Positions 42,478 through 51,083 of a DNA stretch of 64,000 nt are shown in pieces. This DNA comes from Mucilaginibacter sp. OK098 (GTDB lineage: Bacteria > Bacteroidota > Bacteroidia > Sphingobacteriales > Sphingobacteriaceae). The notes under the pieces were generated by a model. That model was not told where the DNA came from, searched no databases, and saw only the letters and a list, made by a program, of their open reading frames with translations. How positions within the stretch are numbered: the first letter of the stretch is position 1; each line of letters starts with the position of its first letter. The stretch covers positions 1 to 64,000 of the forward strand of contig NZ_FRCM01000004.1 in NCBI RefSeq assembly GCF_900142915.1. Direction: 5' to 3'. Made by a program: the position numbers and the translations under genes.

Positions 42478-45400
42478 ATGATAAATTTTTACGGCAAAGT
42501 ATTGCCCATACTCCGAAAATGCATGCGCATTTCTACAATAATTATTGGTATACAAGTATGTTGCACAACCATCCTGATGGCAACGGGTACCCGTGCGCAG
42601 GAAATGAATTTAAACGTTGAAAAAGTAAGTGTTAAAAAAGTTTTTAAACTTATTGAACAACAGGCAAGGGTTACATTTGTTTATGACGAGCAAGTGATTA
42701 ACAGCCTGCCTCCCCTTACCCTTCATATAAAAAACCAGCAATTGACAGAAGTGCTGGATCAATTGCATGATAAAACATTGTTGCAGTTTAAAGAGGTAGG
42801 CAATTACATTGGAGTAGCTCAAAACATAGGTGAGATCCCCGCACTCAATGTAGCTGCACTTGAAAGTAATAAAGCGCTTAAAATTGATGGCACGGTAAAA
42901 GACGTTAGCGGGCTGCCGGTAATTGGCGCAAGTATTTTAGTAAAAGGAACTTCGCGGGGTACGCAAACAGATGTAAATGGTAAGTTTACTATAGATGCCA
43001 ATATTGGCGAAGTGCTTGTTGTTGGCTATTTAGGTTACCTGAAACAGGAAGTAACCATTTCATCGCAGGCACAATTATCCATAGTGCTTGTTGAAGACCC
43101 AAGGCAGCTTACAGAAGTTGTTGTAACAGCCTTAGGTATTAAAAAATCCGAAAAATCAATCACTTATTCTTCACAGCAAGTATCAGGAGATGAGCTTACA
43201 AGGGTAAAAAGTGATAACCTGATGAATTCGCTTAATGGCAAGCTTTCAGGTGTAACTATTTCGCCCAGCGCTTCTGGCGTTGGCGGCTCGGCAAAAGTTA
43301 TATTAAGAGGTAATAAATCAGCGGGTAGTAACAACCAGCCGTTATACGTAGTTGACGGGATCCCGATCTCTAATGGTGCAAACGCCAACGGACAACCAAA
43401 TAGCACCTACGGAACAAATGTAGGGCAAGGCGGTGGCGTTATGGGCGTTAGCGCAAACCAGGATGGCGGCGATGGGATCTCAAACCTTAACCCCGATGAT
43501 ATTGAAAGCATTTCTGTATTAAAAGGCGCATCTGCTTCGGCCTTATATGGCAGCCAGGCACAAAATGGCGTTATTTTGATCACTACTAAAAAAGGTAAAG
43601 CAGGAAAAACCCAGATCAACTTTTCATCATCTTTTACTTCGGATCATATTGCTTACAAGCCGGAGTTTCAAAACAGCTACGGGCAAACATCAACCGGAGC
43701 TACGACCAGCTGGGGCGCGCCTATATCAGGAGCTACCGATAACTTATCCCAGTTCTATCAAACCGGTACAAACTGGACAAATTCTATCAATATTTCAGGC
43801 GGATCTGATATTGCACAATCTTATTTCTCCTATGCAAATACTACCGCTAAAGGTGTTGAGCCGGGCAATAAGCTAGGCCGTAACAACCTTAACTTCCGTG
43901 AAACAGGCCATTTTTTGAATAATAAATTAACTGTTGACGGAAATGTAAATTACATTACCCAAAAAATAAATAACAGCCCGGGCCTTGGTTTATATTTAAA
44001 CCCGTTAACCGGTTTGTACTTATTTCCAAGAGGATTGGACATAACCCCATACAAAACCCAGTTTGAACTGCCACCTGTAGCCGGCGGCAATGGAGCACCA
44101 ACACAAAACTGGCCTTTTAATGAAGATGTACAGCAAAACCCATGGTGGATAATTAACAGGAACCCTAATACTGCGCACCGTAACCGCATTTTAATAAATG
44201 CCAGCGCTAAGTATGATATTACCAAATGGTTAAACATACAGGCAAGGGGAAATATTGACCGCAGCAATGATATATATGAGCAGGATCTGTATGCAGGCAC
44301 TAACCCTGTATTAGCTAAGGCAAACGGTCAGCTTTTATTGAGCAACCAAACTACTGAGCAAAAATACGGCGATTTACTACTTACTTTTACCGTACCTGGT
44401 AAGTCTGATTTTAAAGTTGACGGGGTGCTTGGCGGCAGTATAACAGATGCAATTACACAAGGCACAGTAACTGGCCCTGATGTGAGTAATAGCTACACCG
44501 CACCGGGTTTAACCATTCCAAACGTTTTTACACCACAAAACATTGTTGTTCTTCCGGGCGGATCTCCGGTATCGGCGCTGCAAGAAAATCACAATCAAAT
44601 CCAATCGGTATTTGCTAACGTAAACTTATCGTACAAAAACTGGGCATACCTTACGCTTACCGGCAGAAACGACTGGTCATCAAACCTGGCATTTACACCT
44701 AACGACTCTTATTTTTATCCGTCAGCAGGTTTATCTTTAATATTAAACCAGATGTTTGAGCTGCCAAAAGAGATCACTTATGCCAAAATCAGAGGTACAT
44801 ATGCGCAAGTAGGTAATACAGTTCCGCCTTATGTTACCAACCCTTTAACACACTTTAACACTGGCGGCGGTGTACTATTAAATTCTGTGGCTCCGTTTCC
44901 TTTATTAAAACCTGAAAAAACAAAATCGTTTGAATTAGGTACCGATCTGCGTTTTTTTGATGACAGGTTAAGCTTCAGCTTTACTTATTATAAGTCTAAC
45001 ACGCTGAATCAGTTTATTAAAGTTATCCCTTCTTACACTACTACATTTTCCCAGGGCTATGTTAATGCGGGTAATATCCAAAACTCAGGCATAGAATTTA
45101 TGCTGGGTTATGATGTAATAAAAAGCACAGCTTTCAGCTGGAATACATCAATTAACGGTTCGGCCAATAAGAACAAAGTGATAGATGTTGATTCAAAAGA
45201 TGGCATTAACCAGTTTATTTTAACACCAAATTTTAACAATACCTATGAGTCTGTTTTAAATACAGGCGGTTCATATGGTGATATTTATGGCGTTACCTTT
45301 AAACGCGATGCACAACACCGCATCCTTATCGGAGCCGGCGGTACACCTGAAGTAAACAATGGGTATAACTACATTGGTAACCCAAGCCCGAAACTACAAT

Positions 45401-45903
45401 TAGGCTGGAATAACAGCTTCAAATACAACAGGTTCAGCTTAAGCTTCCTTGTTGATGGCAAGTTTGGCGGCCAGGTACTTTCTCTTACACAAGCGGAGAT
45501 GGACCAGTATGGTGTTTCAAAAGTATCAGGCGATGCAAGAAGCAATGGCGGGGTAAAAATAAACGGTGTTGATGCTGCTACAGGTTCGGCAATTACCAGT
45601 GTTGACCCTAAAACATGGTACAGCACAGTTGGTGGCCGCGCAGGTATTACTGAAGATTACATATACAGCGCAACTGTAGTCCGTTTACGTGAGGCGTCTT
45701 TAGGATATACTTTGCCATTCACAAAAGGGCCTGTTAAGAGCTTAAGGCTATCAATAGTAGGAAGAAACCTTATATATTTTTATAAGAAAGCACCTTTCGA
45801 TCCGGAAGTTACTATGTCTTCAGGAAACGGGCTTTCAGGCGTAGATGTGTTTAATCAGCCTGCAACACGTAACATCGGTTTTAACCTGAATGTTACCTTA
45901 TAA
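42478..45903 (+). CDS. SusC/RagA TonB-dependent receptor with STN signalling domain
   Basis: The 1141-residue outer-membrane receptor imports oligosaccharides with its SusD partner. The signal sequence ends TGTRAQ near residue 41. An STN domain follows (NVEKVSVKKVFKLIEQQARV, near 44-115), then a carboxypeptidase-D-like repeat (IDGTVKDVSGLPVIGASILV near 137-156), the plug (EVVVTALGIKKSEKSITYSS near 215), a long TonB-dependent barrel, and a C-terminal strand ending GFNLNVTL. The STN domain is what links such receptors to FecR/sigma. Confidence 0.95.
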   Translation: MINFYGKVLPILRKCMRISTIIIGIQVCCTTILMATGTRAQEMNLNVEKVSVKKVFKLIEQQARVTFVYDEQVINSLPPLTLHIKNQQLTEVLDQLHDKTLLQFKEVGNYIGVAQNIGEIPALNVAALESNKALKIDGTVKDVSGLPVIGASILVKGTSRGTQTDVNGKFTIDANIGEVLVVGYLGYLKQEVTISSQAQLSIVLVEDPRQLTEVVVTALGIKKSEKSITYSSQQVSGDELTRVKSDNLMNSLNGKLSGVTISPSASGVGGSAKVILRGNKSAGSNNQPLYVVDGIPISNGANANGQPNSTYGTNVGQGGGVMGVSANQDGGDGISNLNPDDIESISVLKGASASALYGSQAQNGVILITTKKGKAGKTQINFSSSFTSDHIAYKPEFQNSYGQTSTGATTSWGAPISGATDNLSQFYQTGTNWTNSINISGGSDIAQSYFSYANTTAKGVEPGNKLGRNNLNFRETGHFLNNKLTVDGNVNYITQKINNSPGLGLYLNPLTGLYLFPRGLDITPYKTQFELPPVAGGNGAPTQNWPFNEDVQQNPWWIINRNPNTAHRNRILINASAKYDITKWLNIQARGNIDRSNDIYEQDLYAGTNPVLAKANGQLLLSNQTTEQKYGDLLLTFTVPGKSDFKVDGVLGGSITDAITQGTVTGPDVSNSYTAPGLTIPNVFTPQNIVVLPGGSPVSALQENHNQIQSVFANVNLSYKNWAYLTLTGRNDWSSNLAFTPNDSYFYPSAGLSLILNQMFELPKEITYAKIRGTYAQVGNTVPPYVTNPLTHFNTGGGVLLNSVAPFPLLKPEKTKSFELGTDLRFFDDRLSFSFTYYKSNTLNQFIKVIPSYTTTFSQGYVNAGNIQNSGIEFMLGYDVIKSTAFSWNTSINGSANKNKVIDVDSKDGINQFILTPNFNNTYESVLNTGGSYGDIYGVTFKRDAQHRILIGAGGTPEVNNGYNYIGNPSPKLQLGWNNSFKYNRFSLSFLVDGKFGGQVLSLTQAEMDQYGVSKVSGDARSNGGVKINGVDAATGSAITSVDPKTWYSTVGGRAGITEDYIYSATVVRLREASLGYTLPFTKGPVKSLRLSIVGRNLIYFYKKAPFDPEVTMSSGNGLSGVDVFNQPATRNIGFNLNVTL

Positions 45904-45926
45904 AATATTCACCTTTTAAAATAAAA

Positions 45927-47537
45927 ATGATGAAAACATATTATAAATCAATCATACGCAACGGAAGTAAGTACTGCATAGCGGCTTTACTTTCGCTGAT
46001 GCTATTAGAATTTACCAGCTGTACAAAAAACTTCGAAAAATATAACACCGATAACACAGGCTTAAACAGCAAGCAGTTCCAGGTTGGCTTAATATACCCG
46101 GCCATTCAAACCGCCATTTTTGGCGAAGAGGGAAATTACCAGCTTGATCAAAACTTAAATGCCGATTGTTATTCGGGATATATGATGTCTGCAAATCCAT
46201 TCAGGGGCAACATCAACAACCTGACTTACAGCCTTGTTGATGGATGGAACCAGCAGATCTTTATTGATGCCTACACATCATCGTTATTTGATATAAATGC
46301 AATTGCCAAGGCCGGAACAAAAACTTCTCAGCCGGATTTTTGGGGAATCGCGCTAATTTTAAAAGTTGAAACATTTGACAGGTTAACGGATAAATACGGC
46401 CCTGTTTCTTATACCGCATCAGGAAAATCAGTTGTATCAACTCCTTATGACAGCCAGCAAAGTGTTTATCAGCAGTTTTTTCTTCAATTAGATACTGCTG
46501 TTACCAGCCTTAATTCTTTTGTGGCTGCTAACCCCGGTAAAACTCCTTTCCAGGCTTATGACCTTGTTTACAACGGTGATTATAAAGAGTGGATAAAATT
46601 TGCAAATTCTTTACGCCTGCGTTTAGCTATGCACCTTGTAAAGGTTGATGCAGCCACCGCACAAACACAGGCACAAAAAGCCTTAGACCCTGCCAATGGC
46701 GGTGTGCTTACAGTAAATACTGATAATGCCGGTATTTCTGGCGGCGGGTATCACAATCCGCTTAACGTAATTACAAGCAGCTGGACGGATATTTCGATGG
46801 GCGCTCCGTTAGAATCATTCATGGTTGGTTATAATGATCCGCGGCTTCCCAAATATGTATCTCCTGCTACCGACCCGCGTTTTGCAGGCCAGTACAAAGG
46901 GATCAGGATAGGATCATTAGTTACGGCAAAACCGGGTTACAGCGGTTATTCTATTTTAAATACACAAACCGCATTTACCTCCGGCTCGCCAATGTTGATG
47001 ATGACTGCTGCAGAAGTATGGTTCCTGAAAGCTGAAGCTGCGCTTCGTGGCTGGACAGGCGCAGGCGATGCACAAACCGATTACACAACCGGCATCCAAA
47101 CCTCTATGCAACAGTGGGGCGTATCAGGCTCAGCTTATATTGCCGATGTTACCAGTAAGCCTGTTGCTTATATTGACCCTTCAAATGCGATTAATAACTC
47201 ACCTGCAGTATCAACCATTACTATTGGCTGGGATCCTGCCGCTGCCAATGAGCAAAAGTTAGAGCGCATCATTACACAAAAATGGCTTGCCATGTATCCC
47301 GAAGGCCAGGAAGCATGGACAGAATACCGCCGAACCGGGTATCCTAAACTGTTCCCTGTTGTAAATAACAACAGTAATGGCACAATAGATTCGCAAACGC
47401 AGATCCGCCGCCTGGCTTATCCGCAAAACGAATACACAACCAACGGTACCGAAGTAAAAAAGGCCGTTCAATTATTAGGTGGTGCTGATAATGGCGGCAC
47501 CAGGCTATGGTGGGATGTGAGTAAACCTAATTTTTAA
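45927..47537 (+). CDS. SusD/RagB-like glycan-binding lipoprotein
   Basis: 536 residues with a lipoprotein signal (ALLSLMLLEFTSCTKNF, Cys near 33). It belongs to the SusD-like helical TPR fold; MMTAAEVWFLKAEAALRGW near 351-369 and QKWLAMYPEGQEAWTEYRRT are hallmarks of the second SusD subgroup. It sits 23 bp after susC and ends at a strong terminator, so both form one transcript. Confidence 0.95.
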   Translation: MMKTYYKSIIRNGSKYCIAALLSLMLLEFTSCTKNFEKYNTDNTGLNSKQFQVGLIYPAIQTAIFGEEGNYQLDQNLNADCYSGYMMSANPFRGNINNLTYSLVDGWNQQIFIDAYTSSLFDINAIAKAGTKTSQPDFWGIALILKVETFDRLTDKYGPVSYTASGKSVVSTPYDSQQSVYQQFFLQLDTAVTSLNSFVAANPGKTPFQAYDLVYNGDYKEWIKFANSLRLRLAMHLVKVDAATAQTQAQKALDPANGGVLTVNTDNAGISGGGYHNPLNVITSSWTDISMGAPLESFMVGYNDPRLPKYVSPATDPRFAGQYKGIRIGSLVTAKPGYSGYSILNTQTAFTSGSPMLMMTAAEVWFLKAEAALRGWTGAGDAQTDYTTGIQTSMQQWGVSGSAYIADVTSKPVAYIDPSNAINNSPAVSTITIGWDPAAANEQKLERIITQKWLAMYPEGQEAWTEYRRTGYPKLFPVVNNNSNGTIDSQTQIRRLAYPQNEYTTNGTEVKKAVQLLGGADNGGTRLWWDVSKPNF

Positions 47538-47566
47538 TATAAAACACTTTAGTCGCTAAATAAGTA

Positions 47567-47598
47567 AAATCCCTCACCTAAATAGGTGAGGGATTTTT
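47567..47598. terminator. Strong bidirectional terminator
   Basis: AAAATCCCTCACCT pairs perfectly with AGGTGAGGGATTTT around AAAT, with T-runs on both sides. It separates susD from the convergent ThuA-fusion gene. Confidence 0.95.
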
Positions 47599-47655
47599 AC
47601 TTATACATACATTCCAATTTTGGCAATAATAAATTATTGCTGGTTAACCCCTTGT

Positions 47656-50600
47656 TTATTTACTCACATCAAAATTTATCCAGTCAAGATTTAATAACGA
47701 TTGTCTTGGCTTGCTTTTGTTTACAAAAACAAAGTACAGATCGTGTTTTGTACCCGGATCACTAATGGCAGCACTTAACTCTGCATAATCAGACCGTTTG
47801 CCTGTAGGCGTAAAGTTAAGTGTACTGATAACATTCCCTGTTGGCGAATCCACATGCACTTCTGCAGTCCCGTTCATATTTGCTGAAGAATACCGGTAAG
47901 TAAGCTCGTTGATGCCTTTAAGGTCGATATTTTTTAATACAAAAAATGATTTGTTATGAATGTTCCCGATGTCTTTATCCCTAACAGCAATGTTGTTGTA
48001 TTGATCGGCATCTTCTGCCTGTACTTTTGCCGGCCTTAAAACAAGGCTAGCATTCGAGGTAAGGGAAGGCGCTGCTTTACCACCCTTATCAGTATACGAT
48101 GCGGAGAGGATATACCTGCCTTCATCCTTATTACTCATATGCTCTTTAAGCGCAACAGTACCCTGCTGCGGCAAAAGCGTCACATTTTTAGGTGTATTTA
48201 GCGACAGAATGTATTTTACAATTTCGGTTGCATTTTGCTTTGAAAGCTGCGGATGTGCGCTCATGGCATGTTCACCCCATACACCGTTGCCACCTTTTAT
48301 AATTTTATCGGCTAAGCGGTTTACCTGGTCTTTTTTACCAGCGTATCTTTTTGAGATCCGCATAAACGCCGGGCCTACCGATACCGCATTCACCTGGTGG
48401 CATGCCTTACAGTCGCTGGCGGCTATCATCTCTTTGCCATAACTATAGGTAGGGGCAATTTCCTGGTGGCCAATTAACGCCTTACCGTTTTCAACCTTTG
48501 CTATGTAGTTAAGCATCACTTTAACCCGGTTACGGTCAATAATCTTGTCCTGGTCGTCCTTTACATCAACCTTATATTTAAGCGATTCCGGATTATTGGT
48601 AAAGAAGCTGCTGTTCCCATCTGTGCTGATCGAAATCCTTGGCAGCGTATTACCTACTACAATCTTCACGGCATCCATACTGCTTTTACCGTGATCGTCA
48701 GTAACTTTCAGGGTAACCCTGTATACCCCATTGTGTTTAAAGGTGTGTGTAGGGTTTAGCTCTTTTGATGCCACGATTTTTCCTTCAAAGCGCCATTCGT
48801 AGCTAAGCTTATCACCCTCGTCAAAGTCGAAACTTTTTTGGTTGAAAGCTACTTTATAAGGAGCCATCCCAATGGTGTCGCGGGTATCGATCTTTGCTAC
48901 GGGAGCGCGGTTACCGCCATTATAATCAACCTTTACCAAACGCGCATCAACGTTATCTATTCCGTAAACGGTGCCATATTCAAGCATATAGAGTGAGCCT
49001 TCGTTACCTATCTTTATATCAATCGGGCGCCTGAAATCACCGTTGGTTTCCATAAAGGGATCCATCCGTTTAAAATTTTGATTTTCATCCAGGTGTACTG
49101 CAAAGATCCAGTTACGCATCCAGTCGGCTACAAACAGTACCTTATCATAATACGCCGGGAACTTTGTGGCAGATTTAAGCTGCGGATTAAAATGATATAC
49201 CGGACCTATTATGGCGCACCTACCACCCTGGCCTAATATTGGAAACTCGTCTGACACTGCGTACGGGTACCAGATCAATGGCTTTTGCGCCGGCGGCAGG
49301 ATCTTTAAACCTGTACTGTAAGGCGATGTGTTCTTCGGCCCGTTAAGGTCAAAGTCACTCCCAACCTTTTTAGTAGCAAAATCATATTCTTTATATGGGC
49401 TATTGTTGCCAACAACAAACGGCCAGCCAAAGTTACCTGCCTTCCTGGCCTGGTTAAACTCGTCATAACCACGTGGCCCCTGTACACCATTGGTGCCGGC
49501 ATCCGGACCAACTTCACCCCAGTATACATACCCGGTTTCCTGGTCAACAGACATTCGGTAAGGGTTCCGGCAACCCATTATATAAATCTCCGGCCTGGTA
49601 TTCGCCATGCCTTTGGGGAAAAGGTTACCATCTGGTACCGTATAGCTACCATTTGCTTCAGGATGGATGCGTATTATTTTACCACGCAGGTCGTTGGTAT
49701 TACCGGCTGAGCGCTCTGCGTCAAACACCAGCCTGCCGGGGCGCTGATCTATCGGTGCATATCCTTCCGACTCAAATGGCGTTGTGTTATCACCTGTTGA
49801 AATATACAGGTTCTTTTGTTTGTCCCATGATAACGATCCGCCTGTATGTGCACTAACCTCCAGGTCAATCGGGATATCGATGATCACCTTTTCCGATTTC
49901 AGGTTAAGCACACTGGTTTTACTAATGGTAAACCTGGAGATATTTTGTTTGTACTTGCCACCAGCTTCGGCTGTGTTAAAGAAATAAATAAAACTATTGC
50001 TTTCAAAATCAGGGTCGATGGTCATTCCCAACAAACCGTTCAGGTATTTGTCAACAGCCTTTACCGGGAACTTGTAAACTAATTTAGTCTTTTTTGTTAC
50101 CGGCTCATATACATAAAAATTACCGGCGCGCTCTACAAAGAAAACCCTGCCATCGGGCGCTATCGAAAGGGCTATCGGCTCATTCAGATCATTTGAGAGG
50201 ATCGTTTTAATGAACCTGTTATCCTCCGGGGTTTTAACCGCATAAGCTTTGGAATAATCCAGCGGAGCATTTGTACCTATTGCATATTTTATGCCGCCTA
50301 AAACATGCTGCAAAAACAATGGCTCACTATAACTTTCATCTGTATGGCCTCCCCCGGTGTAGAAGGAGCGCCCGCCATCAAATTCGTGGTACCAGGCAAT
50401 AGGGTGATTATCGCCGTTAGTACCGCCTTCGTAAGTATCTTCATCCAGCTTGGCTAAGATCTTCAAATCAGGCTGGATGTTTTTGTAGTTGTACCATTCA
50501 TCTGTACGCTCCCATCTTTTGGGCAATCCTTTTGTTGAAATATGAGTAGTATCAATTACATCAATAACCGCCTTGCGTACATTGGGGTTACCCGGGTGTC

Positions 50601-51051
50601 CGTTAAAATATGCGCCAACCAGCTTATTATACCAGGGCCAGTCGTACTCCGTATCCGTTGCTGAATGGATGCCAATAAAGCCGCCGCCTGCCTGGATATA
50701 TCGCTCAAAAGCCACCTGTTCATCAGCGTTCAATACATTTAAAGTGGTGCTCAAAAACATTACGGCACTGTAATGTTTCAGGCTGTCTTCAACAAAATAG
50801 GCGGCATTTTTTGTGGTGTCCACCTCAAAGCCATTCTCTTTACCCAATTTTTGAATGGCTGCAATACCACTTGGGATCGAGGTATGATACCAGCCTTTGG
50901 TTTTTGTAAAAACCAGGATCCTTGGCGGTGTTTGTACAGTTGCCATTACAAACTTTTTAGGAGCAACGGTCTTAAAAGAATAAAAAGCGGTGGAAATGCA
51001 ACCCGATATTGCAACAACACACAAAACTTTTAAGTAAGTAAACTTTAGCAT
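47656..51051 (-). CDS. ThuA - sugar dehydrogenase - PKD - cytochrome c - CBM fusion protein
   Basis: The 1131-residue secreted protein has five parts. ThuA-type glutamine-amidotransferase-like domain (RILVFTKTKGWYHTS to HVLGGIKYAIG, about 42-260). PQQ-type glucose/sorbosone dehydrogenase propeller (about 280-690: EPIALSIAPDGRVFFVER, YIMGCRNPYRMSVD, GNFGWPFVVGNN). PKD domain (about 715-800). Cytochrome c domain with CKACH and a distal Met (about 880-960). A C-terminal carbohydrate-binding-like beta domain (AEDADQYNNIAV..LNLDWINFDVS). It should oxidise a sugar in the periplasm and pass electrons to its own heme. It is next to rhamnosidase genes on the same strand. Confidence 0.9.
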   Translation of the reverse strand: MLKFTYLKVLCVVAISGCISTAFYSFKTVAPKKFVMATVQTPPRILVFTKTKGWYHTSIPSGIAAIQKLGKENGFEVDTTKNAAYFVEDSLKHYSAVMFLSTTLNVLNADEQVAFERYIQAGGGFIGIHSATDTEYDWPWYNKLVGAYFNGHPGNPNVRKAVIDVIDTTHISTKGLPKRWERTDEWYNYKNIQPDLKILAKLDEDTYEGGTNGDNHPIAWYHEFDGGRSFYTGGGHTDESYSEPLFLQHVLGGIKYAIGTNAPLDYSKAYAVKTPEDNRFIKTILSNDLNEPIALSIAPDGRVFFVERAGNFYVYEPVTKKTKLVYKFPVKAVDKYLNGLLGMTIDPDFESNSFIYFFNTAEAGGKYKQNISRFTISKTSVLNLKSEKVIIDIPIDLEVSAHTGGSLSWDKQKNLYISTGDNTTPFESEGYAPIDQRPGRLVFDAERSAGNTNDLRGKIIRIHPEANGSYTVPDGNLFPKGMANTRPEIYIMGCRNPYRMSVDQETGYVYWGEVGPDAGTNGVQGPRGYDEFNQARKAGNFGWPFVVGNNSPYKEYDFATKKVGSDFDLNGPKNTSPYSTGLKILPPAQKPLIWYPYAVSDEFPILGQGGRCAIIGPVYHFNPQLKSATKFPAYYDKVLFVADWMRNWIFAVHLDENQNFKRMDPFMETNGDFRRPIDIKIGNEGSLYMLEYGTVYGIDNVDARLVKVDYNGGNRAPVAKIDTRDTIGMAPYKVAFNQKSFDFDEGDKLSYEWRFEGKIVASKELNPTHTFKHNGVYRVTLKVTDDHGKSSMDAVKIVVGNTLPRISISTDGNSSFFTNNPESLKYKVDVKDDQDKIIDRNRVKVMLNYIAKVENGKALIGHQEIAPTYSYGKEMIAASDCKACHQVNAVSVGPAFMRISKRYAGKKDQVNRLADKIIKGGNGVWGEHAMSAHPQLSKQNATEIVKYILSLNTPKNVTLLPQQGTVALKEHMSNKDEGRYILSASYTDKGGKAAPSLTSNASLVLRPAKVQAEDADQYNNIAVRDKDIGNIHNKSFFVLKNIDLKGINELTYRYSSANMNGTAEVHVDSPTGNVISTLNFTPTGKRSDYAELSAAISDPGTKHDLYFVFVNKSKPRQSLLNLDWINFDVSK

Positions 51052-51083
51052 AGCATTAATTATTTTATATAAAACACAATCAA

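Noticed and set aside
49473..50082. Overlapping plus-strand ORFs inside the ThuA-fusion gene
   Set aside because: Shadow frames of a well supported 1131-codon gene.
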